From the NCBI RefSeq assembly GCF_000425885.1, contig NZ_AUEH01000017.1:1-58438 (forward strand): 58,438 nt of DNA, in the 5' to 3' direction. This document shows positions 9,431-17,042 of this stretch, one piece after another. This DNA comes from Schleiferilactobacillus harbinensis DSM 16991 (GTDB lineage Bacteria; Bacillota; Bacilli; Lactobacillales; Lactobacillaceae). Numbering within the stretch: the first letter of the stretch is position 1; each line of letters starts with the position of its first letter. Both the position numbers and the translations under genes were made by a program. Below the pieces are notes generated by a model, which had not been told where the DNA came from, did no database searches, and saw only the letters and a program-made list of their open reading frames with translations.

Positions 9431-9467
9431 TTGATTGTTTGAAACATTTCTAACTATAAAACAGTTA
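9431..9467 (+). promoter_or_regulatory. MFS gene promoter with palindromic operator
   Basis: TTGATT (9431-9436), an 18-base spacer and TATAAA (9455-9460). The inverted repeat TAACT-N7-AGTTA (9451-9467) sits on the -10 box and contains ATAAAACAGTT, the reverse complement of the motif over the regulator start. Confidence 0.6.
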
Positions 9468-9480
9468 GGCGGCTTTGCTG

Positions 9481-10644
9481 ATGCGACTGAAAAGACTTTC
9501 ACTCCTCTTTTTCTTGATTACGTTTATTATCGGGACGGATACGTTCCTGGTTTCGCCCTTATTGCCGACGCTGACCCAGTATTACGGGATTCCTGAGCAC
9601 CTGTCCGGTTTTATTGTCAGTGCCTACGCGCTGGGCTATACCCTTTCGGAAATTGTTGTCGGCCCCATTTCAGACCGGCATGACCGGCGTCGCATTCTGC
9701 TCATCGGCTTGCTGATCTTCGCCGGCGCCACCGCTCTGGGCGGCTTGGCCAATACATACCCCATGATGCTGGCCGTCCGTTTCTTAGCCGGTCTGGCCGC
9801 CGCCTGCGCCGGTCCGCAAATCTGGGCCGCCATCCCGCTGCTATTCCCCAAGGATCAGGTCGTCAAAATGATGGGCTATGTCTCTGCTGGGTTAGCTGTG
9901 GCGCAAATTGTCGGTGTGCCGCTGGGCAGCTTTTTGGCTGCTGTCTCTTGGCGGTTCCCGTTCTTCTTTGTCGGCACAATTGCCCTGCTGTTGACCCTGC
10001 TCAGCGCCCGCTATCTGCCCAGCTTGAGCAGTGCGGATGACCATGAGTCAACCGCGGTGTACCGCCAAGTCTGGCACAATCGGCCGGTGGTCAAGCTGCT
10101 CTTTGCCTATTTCCTGTTCCAGATGGCCAATTTCTGCGGCTTCGCGTTCATTGGCACCTGGTTTGCCAAAAGCTACGGCTTATCCGTTTCCCTGATCGGC
10201 AGTTTGATGCTGGTCATCGGGATCGGCCAATTCATCGGCAGCCTGTTAAGCAGCCGCTTCGTGCGCTGGCTGACGCTGCCCCGGGCATTCGCCCTGGAAT
10301 TTCTGCTCTTCATCATTGGCTACATCATCTTGCCAGTGGCGCCCGCGGCCTGGGTGGCGGCATTGATTCTGGCGTTCATCTACTTGATCGGCGGGGCCAT
10401 ATTCCCGCTGTTCATGTCCACCTTGCAGGCCCAAGCCGGTGAAACCCGGGGCACGATCGCGGCCTTGGCGAATGCCGCGATGTACTTGGGCGAGGCCATC
10501 AGCGGCGGGATCGGCGGCTTTCTTATTGCCAACTTTACCGGTTTCTACGGCGTCGCCTGGTTCACCGCCGCCGGGGTCATCGTGGCCGCCCTGCTTTATG
10601 CGGCTCAAGGCTACTTTCGGCCAGCGCATGATATCAATCATTAA
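9481..10644 (+). CDS. MFS efflux transporter
   Basis: A 387-residue major facilitator with 12 predicted helices. The cytoplasmic loop motif A is seen as GPISDRHDRRRILL after helix 2, which places it in the drug:H+ antiporter group. The ATG at 9481 is preferred (AGGCGG eight bases upstream); an in-frame TTG six bases earlier is possible. The preceding ArsR-type regulator and the shared operator-like motif suggest inducible efflux. The substrate cannot be read from the sequence. Confidence 0.9.
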   Translation: MRLKRLSLLFFLITFIIGTDTFLVSPLLPTLTQYYGIPEHLSGFIVSAYALGYTLSEIVVGPISDRHDRRRILLIGLLIFAGATALGGLANTYPMMLAVRFLAGLAAACAGPQIWAAIPLLFPKDQVVKMMGYVSAGLAVAQIVGVPLGSFLAAVSWRFPFFFVGTIALLLTLLSARYLPSLSSADDHESTAVYRQVWHNRPVVKLLFAYFLFQMANFCGFAFIGTWFAKSYGLSVSLIGSLMLVIGIGQFIGSLLSSRFVRWLTLPRAFALEFLLFIIGYIILPVAPAAWVAALILAFIYLIGGAIFPLFMSTLQAQAGETRGTIAALANAAMYLGEAISGGIGGFLIANFTGFYGVAWFTAAGVIVAALLYAAQGYFRPAHDINH

Positions 10645-10731
10645 TTGTGATGCTTTTCTCTACCAATCAGATTGAAAATGCGGTATGCTCTCCCTAAACA
10701 ATACCCGCATAAATAAATTGAATACTTGGGT

Positions 10732-11472
10732 ATGGAAAACGAGGAAACAATTTTGATCGAACCAAAACAACATCGTCTGCCCTGGCGCCAGCGTCTCTCT
10801 TTCCGCCGGGATTTGGGTAATCGATTAAACGTGCTGCGCGCTGGCGTGATGGGCGCCAATGACGGTATTATTTCCACCGCCGGCATCGTCATGGGGGTCG
10901 CTGGGGCGAATATGTCCGCCACCGCCTTGATGCTGGCCGGCGTTTCCGCCATGATCTCCGGCGCTCTCTCCATGGGCGGCGGCGAGTACATGTCCGTTTC
11001 TGCCCAGCGGGACCTCCAGGATTCGATTTGCCAGAAGGAACAGGACCAGTTGAAAAACGACAAAGACGCCAGTTTCCAAGGCATGTATCAGCATTATTTG
11101 GCTAAGGGATACGCCGCTGAAAACGCGGCGGCCATGGCCCACAGCATCGTGAATAACGAAGACATTGCTACCATTCTGGCTGAGAAATTCCAGATCAAAC
11201 TGAATAAACTGCTCAATCCTTGGCTGGCCGCCGGGGCGGACTTCTTTGCCTTTATCCTGGGTGCCCTGCTGCCGCTATTATGTATCACGCTGATCCCCAA
11301 TCCTTACAAAGTCAGCGTGACGATGGCCGCTGTGGTGGTCTGCCTCTTTGGGACAGGCTACACCAGCGCCCGCTTGAGCCGGGTGCCGGCGCGGAAGGGT
11401 GCCTTGCGGAACATGATCGTGGGATTGTTGACGATGGTGATCGGATTTGCGATTGGGTCGTTGATTGGGTAA
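10732..11472 (+). CDS. VIT/CCC1-family iron or manganese transporter
   Basis: About 246 residues of the vacuolar iron transporter family, which moves Fe2+ or Mn2+ across the membrane. The family signature is seen as GANDGIISTAGIVMGVAGA in the first helix and MGGGEYMSVSAQ in the second; a cytoplasmic charged region separates helices 2 and 3, and three helices follow. Start is uncertain: ATG at 10732 lacks a clear RBS, while TTG at 10753 has GAGG upstream. In this window it adds to the manganese/iron set (MntABC type, MntH, Dps), although no TTAG-N6-CTAA motif is seen here. Confidence 0.9.
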   Translation: MENEETILIEPKQHRLPWRQRLSFRRDLGNRLNVLRAGVMGANDGIISTAGIVMGVAGANMSATALMLAGVSAMISGALSMGGGEYMSVSAQRDLQDSICQKEQDQLKNDKDASFQGMYQHYLAKGYAAENAAAMAHSIVNNEDIATILAEKFQIKLNKLLNPWLAAGADFFAFILGALLPLLCITLIPNPYKVSVTMAAVVVCLFGTGYTSARLSRVPARKGALRNMIVGLLTMVIGFAIGSLIG

Positions 11473-11503
11473 ACACTGCACTGCAAGACTGCGTGTACGT
11501 CAA

Positions 11504-11549
11504 AAATGGTCAAGCGGATGATGGGATTCTTTCATCTGCTTGACCATTT
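11504..11549. terminator. Bidirectional terminator between convergent genes
   Basis: Long stem with arms AAATGGTCAAGC and GCTTGACCATTT extended by ATGA/TCAT. On the plus strand it ends the VIT gene; on the minus strand it is followed by TTTTTG and ends the small membrane protein gene. Confidence 0.85.
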
Positions 11550-11558
11550 ATATACGGC

Positions 11559-11639
11559 CTACTGTTTCTGGCGCTTTTTATTAGCAATAAATCCTGCTGC
11601 AATAGCGATGACAATACAAACAATCAGTACATACCGCAT
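11559..11639 (-). CDS. 26-residue single-span membrane protein
   Basis: A very short gene. It encodes one hydrophobic helix (MRYVLIVCIVIAIAAGFIA) followed by a basic tail (NKKRQKQ), the shape of small inserted membrane peptides. The ATG at 11639 has AAAGGGTG eleven bases upstream, a TATACT -10 box lies further upstream, and the gene ends 10 bases before a strong terminator. This complete transcription unit is why I accept it despite its size. Function is unknown; possibilities are a regulator of a membrane protein or a type I toxin-like peptide, but no antisense RNA is evident. Confidence 0.6.
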   Translation of the reverse strand: MRYVLIVCIVIAIAAGFIANKKRQKQ

Positions 11640-11841
11640 AGTCTCACACCCTTTTTATCAGTATACCTGAGTGTCTTGATCATTACTATACAGGCTGATA
11701 ATAGTCCGGCCGAATAGACCGTGCTTGGCACCCTAACACCCTGCCAGCGTTTTCTGTTCCCGGGTCTGGGGGGTGGACTGTTTTTCTACCCGATCAATAT
11801 GCTAAAGTAAGGAAAATAAGAAAAAGAAAGCAGGTGACTCC

Positions 11842-12711
11842 GTGGCGAATGTTTATATCCACCCCACTGCACCCGAAATTCAGCAGTTAGTAACCAGTCT
11901 TGGTGGGCCCGCCCAATCCGCCATGGATCTGATGGCCGCGGCGCTGGACTGGTTTGACACCGAGCAGATTCAGTACAGCCGGCTCAATGCGCCCTTTGCG
12001 CCACTCCAGCGCAGCGATCTCGATGTCGTGCACTGGCATAGTGGCACCTGCGGCGACTTCAGCAATCTGCTGGTCAGCCTGTTGGTGGCGGCCGGGCACC
12101 CGGCGGCCTATGCGACGGTGCAAAAGGACTGTTACGGCGATTGGCAGGATCACATTTGTGCAGCCACCCAGATGGCCGGCCGGTGGGTATTGATCGACCC
12201 CACTGATCCATACCGGAAATTTCACGGCCTCGATTGCCCGCATCAAACTTATAAATTGCTAACGCCAGCAGAAATGACGGCCAAGTTCCGTCAGGACGAA
12301 ACCACCTGGACAGCTCAAGCCGCTGAGTGGGATGATCCGTGCATGGCGGGCGTGCTTTATGCCCCGTGGCTGCACAACCAAACAGTCATGGAAACCGAAG
12401 ACAGCGTGGGGTCCATTTTTCTTCTGCTGTCTTTGCCCGCTGTGCATCACTGGCGGCTGGACGCCTACTATCAATGCTATACGGCGGTCCGCGGGTTCTC
12501 GCTGATCCGCCGGGTGATCACCCCGGCGAGCAGTGTGTATCAGTTTTCTGAACACAGTCCCGCCCATATCTGGGATGAAAAACAATGGTCGCTGCCTACT
12601 CCGGTCCGAAACTTGCCGAAGAAACTCGTCTTTGCCAGTGAACAGCTGGATGAAGTATTGATTGAAAACAAAAAAGATTTAGAAAGCGTTGTCCACCGTG
12701 CCGCTCAATAA
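11842..12711 (+). CDS. Transglutaminase-like (cysteine protease fold) protein
   Basis: A 289-residue protein with the catalytic triad pattern of the transglutaminase-like superfamily. Cys lies in GTCGDFSNLLVSLLVAAGHPA-like sequence (about residue 71), His in WQDHICAAT (about 106) and Asp in RWVLIDPTDP (about 119). There is no signal peptide or membrane segment, so it should act in the cytoplasm, probably as a peptidase or amide hydrolase rather than a cross-linker. The second half (residues 150-289) matches nothing I recognise. GTG start with AGGTGA upstream. It stands alone; the preceding 200 bases hold only a promoter region. Confidence 0.75.
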   Translation: MANVYIHPTAPEIQQLVTSLGGPAQSAMDLMAAALDWFDTEQIQYSRLNAPFAPLQRSDLDVVHWHSGTCGDFSNLLVSLLVAAGHPAAYATVQKDCYGDWQDHICAATQMAGRWVLIDPTDPYRKFHGLDCPHQTYKLLTPAEMTAKFRQDETTWTAQAAEWDDPCMAGVLYAPWLHNQTVMETEDSVGSIFLLLSLPAVHHWRLDAYYQCYTAVRGFSLIRRVITPASSVYQFSEHSPAHIWDEKQWSLPTPVRNLPKKLVFASEQLDEVLIENKKDLESVVHRAAQ

Positions 12712-12801
12712 TTCGCCGGTGATTCATATGTGCTGTCACTAATGCGTCCGCGTTAGGAGCGCGCTATACTTGCCTTGGAACCGGGATCGAGGTGAATCCT
12801 T

Positions 12802-12930
12802 GTGAAGCGGAGACAGGAACAAGTGAAGCGCGCAACCTCTACCGAAGTTACGCCGGCACCAAAGCATGATGAGCTGGAAAAGGTCATCACGGCGATGTTC
12901 GTCAATGCAATCGACAACAATTGGGTCTAA
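12802..12930 (+). CDS. 42-residue hypothetical protein
   Basis: Short charged protein (MKRRQEQVKRATSTEV at the N-terminus, a helical C-terminal half ending NAIDNNWV). GTG start with GAGGTG seven bases upstream and a TATACT -10 box near 12766. No family recognised. It is followed by about 100 bases without a gene that can form a hairpin (GTGACTC/GAGTCAC at about 12979-12997), then a strong terminator, so the transcript has a long structured 3' end. Whether the peptide or the RNA is the functional product is open. Confidence 0.5.
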   Translation: MKRRQEQVKRATSTEVTPAPKHDELEKVITAMFVNAIDNNWV

Positions 12931-13033
12931 GGTTCACTACGCGCGTCAGCCGTGAACAGAGCGTCAAGACATATTCGTAGTGACTCTGCGGGAGTCACGA
13001 TCGTGATCATCTGCGTCTGGTCGGCGCGCGTGC

Positions 13034-13077
13034 AAAAAAGGCACAAGTTCTCTTGTTGAGAGGACTTGTGCCTTTTT
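13034..13077. terminator. Bidirectional terminator
   Basis: Stem with arms GGCACAAGTTCTC and its near complement ending GGACTTGTGCC, flanked by an A-run on the left and TTTTT on the right. It serves the plus-strand small gene and the minus-strand ATPase operon, which ends at 13134. Confidence 0.88.
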
Positions 13078-13133
13078 CTCGGGAGTTACCTGTCGACCGG
13101 GAGATAGCCGGGAGATAGTGGCAGATAGCTCCG

Positions 13134-13463
13134 CTATTCTGCCGCATGGTCCAAAAACTCCTGCATCTGCCGCTGTTCCGCCGTGGTGGGTAAGGCCGTA
13201 CCCTTGGTAAACGCCGCCAGGCGATCTGCGGCAATACCGCTGGCGGCTGCCAAATCGGCCGCTGATAATTGCCGAGCCTCTGCCAGCCGTTGGAACTGGG
13301 CATAGACAATCAGCGCATCCAGGTCATCATCCGTAATGATTGCACTGTCATAGTGCTTGTATTCCAAAAAATCACGCAAAGAATCCTTGGATAACAGCGC
13401 GCCTAACCCCGTGGCGAAGGCTCGCACCTGCCGCATCAGCCAATCTTTATCTTCAGTATTCAT
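13134..13463 (-). CDS. HTH-like protein coupled to an AAA ATPase
   Basis: A 109-residue acidic protein. Residues 60-105 (ARQLSAADLAAASGIAAD followed by LAAFTKGTALPTT) have the spacing of an XRE-type helix-turn-helix, although the usual charged recognition residues are weak. The N-terminal half is not recognised. Its ATG overlaps the stop of the upstream ATPase (ATGA), and AAAGGAG lies 11 bases before it, so the two proteins are made together. It may control or partner the ATPase; this is inference from coupling only. Confidence 0.65.
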   Translation of the reverse strand: MNTEDKDWLMRQVRAFATGLGALLSKDSLRDFLEYKHYDSAIITDDDLDALIVYAQFQRLAEARQLSAADLAAASGIAADRLAAFTKGTALPTTAEQRQMQEFLDHAAE

Positions 13464-14324
13464 TTTTCTTTAAACTCCTTTGCATGCTGGTGGAAGAAAT
13501 CATAATACGCCCGCACCTCAGGCAGTTCCGTCCACTTTTTTCTCCGCCACCGGCGTCGTATCCATGTCATAGATCTTCGCCTCCGGGAGCGCCAGCAGGA
13601 ACGGCGAGTGGGTGGCGATGATGAACTGGCAGCCGAAGAACCGAGCTGAATCGGTGATGAATTTGACCAGCTCCAGCTGTTTCTCCGGGGACAGCGAATT
13701 CTCCGGTTCATCCAGCAAGTACAGCGCGTTCTCCTTGATCCGATCGGTGAAATAGGCCATGGCGCTCTCGCCGTTGGACCCCTCCTTCAAGTTGCGCATC
13801 AGGTGGTCGCGGATGTAGCGCGACTGGGTCTTGCTGCGGGTCTCCAGGATGGACTTCAATTGGTCGTAATCTTCGGGGCCGTTGAACTGGAAGCGGGCGT
13901 GTTTAGTCGCTAAATACTCATCCTCCAGGCGGTTCCGCTGGCGGTCGATCCCCTGATTGGCCTGGCGAATCGTGAGCATGTAATCAAACACATCATCACT
14001 GGTAATGATTGCACTCTTCTTCGGTACCGTGCCCACTGTGGTGGCGTCGGTTCGATCCAAATAATTTTCAAAGAAATTGGTCCGGTTGTAAGGAGCTTCC
14101 CGGTGCAGTCCCAGTTTTTCCGCAATAATATTCAGCACGGTCGTCTTCCCCGACCCATTGCCGCCATTCAGAATGGTGATCGGGGCACAATTGATTTGGG
14201 TCAAGCCCTTATCCGGCAAGACCTGGAAGGGATAATACGTGTTATAGGTTTTCTTTTTCAAATCAATAAAGAACCGCCACTCCGCGTCTTCATCGGGAAA
14301 GAAAAATTGGGCTAAGTAAATCAT
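13460..14324 (-). pseudogene. AAA family ATPase (COG3910-like), frameshifted
   Basis: Predicted ATPase with Walker A NGGNGSGKTT near residue 45, a Q-loop region, signature-like segment, Walker B ALYLLDEPENSLSPE and a switch histidine in FIIATHSPFL. This is the SMC/RecF-like AAA_21 arrangement without long coiled coils. The frame breaks in a run of six A at about 13537 (minus strand GAG AAAAAA GTGG). With five A it continues KKWTELPEVRAYYDFF and ends at a TGA overlapping the next gene's ATG, giving 287 residues. That coupling argues the longer protein is the real one. As written the product ends about 20 residues early with an altered tail. Role unknown; such ATPases occur in DNA repair and phage defence. 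Confidence 0.78.
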
Positions 14325-14435
14325 CGCCGCCACCGCCTTTCGCATTGGTCTCATTGTATCATTTCTGTTGATAAAAGCAGAAAGTACCGGTACACAGGTT
14401 TCTACCAATTGGGTATTTTCGTGGGCAATTGCGTG

Positions 14436-14466
14436 TGGTACAATTCTAACTGTGAATCGAATCACA
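14436..14466 (+). promoter_or_regulatory. Extended -10 promoter and Rex-type operator of the NADH oxidase
   Basis: TGGTACAAT (14436-14444) is an extended -10 box. The inverted repeat TGTGAATCGAATCACA (14451-14466) fits the Rex pattern TGTGA-N6-TCACA and covers the expected transcription start. Rex senses NADH/NAD+, so NADH oxidase would be derepressed when NADH is high. A CRP/FNR-type protein would read a similar sequence, so the identity of the regulator is inferred from the target gene. Confidence 0.6.
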
Positions 14467-14492
14467 TGGCCTTTGAGAGGAGTATTGCTATT

Positions 14493-15848
14493 TTGAAAAT
14501 TATCGTGATCGGTGCCACCCACGCAGGCACCTTCGCTACCCAACAAATTCTCACCGAACATCCCGACTACGCCGTGACCGTCTATGAACGCAACGACAAT
14601 CTGTCTTTCCTTTCCTGCGGGATCGCCCTGTGGGTCGGCAACAATGTGTCTGACCCGAACAAAATGTTTTACTCCAGTCCAGACGCCTTGGCCCAGCTGG
14701 GCGCGACCATGCGCATGGAACATAACATCACCGCCATTGACCCCGACGCTAAAACGATTGCCGCCACGAACCTGGTGACCGGCGAGCAAGTAACCGACCA
14801 CTACGACAAGTTGGTCTTTACTCCCGGTTCTGCCCCGGTGATTCCGCCGATTCCCGGCATTCAAAGCGAGCGCGTCTTCCTCTGCAAGAACTGGACGGAC
14901 GCCAAGAAACTCCATGACAACGCCCAGTCGATCAATTCGGTCGTCGTCATCGGCGCCGGATATATCGGGGCGGAGCTGGCGGAGCAGTATGCTTTGAGCG
15001 GGAAAAAGGTCACCCTGGTAGATGCCTTCGATCGGGTCCTGGCGAAGAATTTCGACCGGGACATCACCAATCGGATCGAAGCCTTGTACACGAAACACGG
15101 CACAGCATTAGCCCTGGGGCAAAAGGTCACCAGTTTCACCACTGCTGCCGACCAGATCACGGTCACCACCGATCAGGCCGCCTACACCGCCGATATTGCC
15201 GTGCTGGCTGTCGGCTTCCGGCCCCGCACTGAACTGCTGCAAAACCAGGTCGACATGTTGGCCAACGGCGCGGTGATCACTGATGCCTACATGCAATCCA
15301 GCCGACCGGAAATCTTCGCGGCGGGCGACTCCGCCGCCGTGCACTACAACCCCACTGGGCAGGACGACTACATTCCGTTGGCGACGAATGCGGTGCGTCA
15401 AGGAATCCTCATCGGCAAGAACATTGCTGCACCCACTGAACGATACTTAGGGACTCAGGCGTCCAGTGCCGTGGCCCTCTTCGATATGACGCTCGCCGCC
15501 TCCGGCCTGACCGCCGCGGGTGCGGCTGCCCGAGGAATCACTGTGGACAGCGTCACGATCGAGCAGAACTATCGGCCTGAATTCATGCTGACGACCACCC
15601 CGGTGGCGGCTTCTTTGACTTGGGACCCGACCACCCACCAAGTCCTGGGCGGCGCCTTCTACAGTGCCCACGACGTCTCCATGTCGGCCAACATGATTTC
15701 CATGGCGATTCAAACCAAGATGACCATTGAGACCCTGGCCATGGTCGACACCTTCTTCCAGCCCAACTTTGATCAACCGATCAACTGGGTCAACGCTGTG
15801 GCCATGGCGGCGGTGGAAAAAGCCAAACAAGCCGAACCGGCGATTTAG
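14493..15848 (+). CDS. nox: NADH oxidase (CoA-disulfide reductase family)
   Basis: A 451-residue FAD and NADH-dependent oxidase that reduces O2, probably to water, and regenerates NAD+. The N-terminal FAD site is IVIGATHAGTFA; the redox-active cysteine is in LSFLSCGIAL (Cys42 of the family); the NAD site is VVVIGAGYIGAELAE near residue 155; the second FAD motif is IFAAGDSA. The start is TTG at 14493, placed by GAGGAG and by alignment to the family N-terminus; an upstream in-frame ATG at 14409 would add 28 residues unlike the family. Monocistronic, with its own promoter and terminator. Oxygen detoxification context with dps downstream. Confidence 0.93.
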   Translation: MKIIVIGATHAGTFATQQILTEHPDYAVTVYERNDNLSFLSCGIALWVGNNVSDPNKMFYSSPDALAQLGATMRMEHNITAIDPDAKTIAATNLVTGEQVTDHYDKLVFTPGSAPVIPPIPGIQSERVFLCKNWTDAKKLHDNAQSINSVVVIGAGYIGAELAEQYALSGKKVTLVDAFDRVLAKNFDRDITNRIEALYTKHGTALALGQKVTSFTTAADQITVTTDQAAYTADIAVLAVGFRPRTELLQNQVDMLANGAVITDAYMQSSRPEIFAAGDSAAVHYNPTGQDDYIPLATNAVRQGILIGKNIAAPTERYLGTQASSAVALFDMTLAASGLTAAGAAARGITVDSVTIEQNYRPEFMLTTTPVAASLTWDPTTHQVLGGAFYSAHDVSMSANMISMAIQTKMTIETLAMVDTFFQPNFDQPINWVNAVAMAAVEKAKQAEPAI

Positions 15849-15855
15849 CCTCCAA

Positions 15856-15891
15856 AAAACGAAAGTCCAACAATTGCGGACTTTCGTTTTT
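15856..15891 (+). terminator. Terminator after nox
   Basis: Arms AAAACGAAAGTCC and GGACTTTCGTTTT with a nine-base loop, followed by T and CT. Confidence 0.9.
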
Positions 15892-15917
15892 CTCTGGCAT
15901 CGTTTGCTGTTCTTAAT

Positions 15918-15989
15918 CGAAAAAACGCCAATATTTGCATTTGTCACGCGAAATTGATCAGCGTAAATGCAAATATTGGCGTTTTTGCG
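15918..15989. repeat. Long inverted repeat between nox and dps
   Basis: A 22-base arm (15921-15942, AAAAACGCCAATATTTGCAT plus TT) is repeated exactly in reverse complement at 15965-15986, with a 22-base loop. One mismatch further out the arms extend to 25 bases. Being flanked by A-run and T-run it can act as a terminator for dps, but the length is unusual for one, and nox already has its own terminator just upstream. Confidence 0.85.
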
Positions 15990-16058
15990 TTTAGTACCTG
16001 GGTATTTAATACTCAAAAAGGCAAAATGCCGATTTTAGACATTTTAACCCCGCACTTC

Positions 16059-16535
16059 TTAATCAGCCAACGGACCTTCTCCCAAATAAGCACTCAGCAT
16101 CCAAATAATCTTATCCATGTCCGCCTTGTACCCATTCAACATATCCTGAGTCGGGAAGTCCTTCTCATCATCAGTAATCTCGATGCCTTTCTGGAACTGA
16201 TCCCGCAAGTATTCGATCTGCTTGCGCAGGCGATCCATGAGGTCCGACAGGCTGTACTGATTCCAGCCGATCTTTTCATCCGGCAACCCGGTGTGGTCAA
16301 TAAATTCGTGGGTCGTCGCATAGGGTGTCCCGCCCAAGGCAATCAGCCGTTCGGCAATCTCATCCAGCATGGTCGCCATCTGGTCCTTGTACTCGTCCAT
16401 CAGCGGGTGCAGGCGGAAGAAATTCCGGCCGCGCATGTACCAGTGGATCTGCTGAATGTTCGTCTGCAGCTGCATCAAATCGGCCACCAACTGGTTCAGT
16501 TGGGCTTGGGTCTTGGGGAATTGTGTCTTGCTCAT
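16059..16535 (-). CDS. dps: Dps-family DNA-protecting ferritin
   Basis: A 158-residue mini-ferritin. Twelve subunits form a shell that oxidises and stores Fe2+ and removes peroxide. The ferroxidase ligands of the family are seen in QIHWYMRG (His) and HPLMDEYKDQMATMLDEIAERL (Asp, Glu). The ATG at 16535 is used because GGAGG lies nine bases upstream; an ATG five codons earlier lacks an RBS. It is divergent from padR. No PerR box was recognised in the 168-base gap. Confidence 0.93.
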   Translation of the reverse strand: MSKTQFPKTQAQLNQLVADLMQLQTNIQQIHWYMRGRNFFRLHPLMDEYKDQMATMLDEIAERLIALGGTPYATTHEFIDHTGLPDEKIGWNQYSLSDLMDRLRKQIEYLRDQFQKGIEITDDEKDFPTQDMLNGYKADMDKIIWMLSAYLGEGPLAD

Positions 16536-16640
16536 CAATCGCGCCTCCATAACTTATATTGATTACCAAGTACATCTCCAGCATAGCAAATCCAACTGGT
16601 TCAGGGAAAACAATATGCCCCGCTTTTTTAGCTACATTGT

Positions 16641-16685
16641 TTGACAAGGTACCGCCAGCTTTGTATACTTTGCTTTACAAGGTAC
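16641..16685 (+). promoter_or_regulatory. padR promoter with repeated operator motif
   Basis: TTGACA (16641-16646), 17-base spacer, TATACT (16664-16669): a near-consensus promoter. The 12-mer TTGACAAGGTAC at 16641-16652 is repeated as TTTACAAGGTAC at 16674-16685, 33 bases apart (about three turns), bracketing the promoter. This fits autoregulation by the PadR protein. Confidence 0.65.
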
Positions 16686-16703
16686 TGGAAAGGCGGCGAC
16701 GTG

Positions 16704-17042
16704 ATGGCTGGTGAACGTATTCCCTCCCAAATGCTCAAAGGGATTCTCGAAGGCGCGATCCTATTGATCATCAGACAAGGCGAAATTTACGGCTACGCCC
16801 TCCACGAGAAATTAAGTACGCTGGGATTCGGTGACATACCTGAAGGGACCATTTATCCTTTGCTGCTGAAAATGCAGCGCAATAAACAAATCATTGGCGT
16901 CCGGCATCCTTCCACCACGGGACCGGATCGCAAATACTATCACCTGTCAGCCACCGGCGAGCGAGACGCAGCACTATTTGCCCAGCAATGGATGCAGCTT
17001 GCTGCTGCGATGGACCAACTGACCCAAGGAGGCGCACTATAA
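16704..17042 (+). CDS. PadR-family transcriptional regulator
   Basis: A 112-residue winged-helix repressor. The family pattern is clear: a helix with LEGAILLIIRQGEIYGYALHE, the basic wing GPDRKYYHLSATG and a C-terminal dimer helix. ATG at 16704 with AAAGGCGG upstream. Its stop (TAA) shares a base with the ATG of the following membrane protein gene, so the two are coupled. PadR regulators in such pairs usually control a membrane-stress or efflux partner in the same operon; here the partner is not a transporter of known type. Confidence 0.92.
   Translation: MAGERIPSQMLKGILEGAILLIIRQGEIYGYALHEKLSTLGFGDIPEGTIYPLLLKMQRNKQIIGVRHPSTTGPDRKYYHLSATGERDAALFAQQWMQLAAAMDQLTQGGAL

Noticed and set aside
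13530-13545. Programmed frameshift at the A-run of the AAA ATPase
   Set aside because: The known slippery heptamer A-AAA-AAG gives a -1 shift; here a +1 shift is needed, so an indel is simpler.
14325-15098. N-terminal extension of the AAA ATPase frame into nox
   Set aside because: The extra 250 codons are antisense of nox; the ATPase starts at 14324, where an RBS and the family N-terminus are found.
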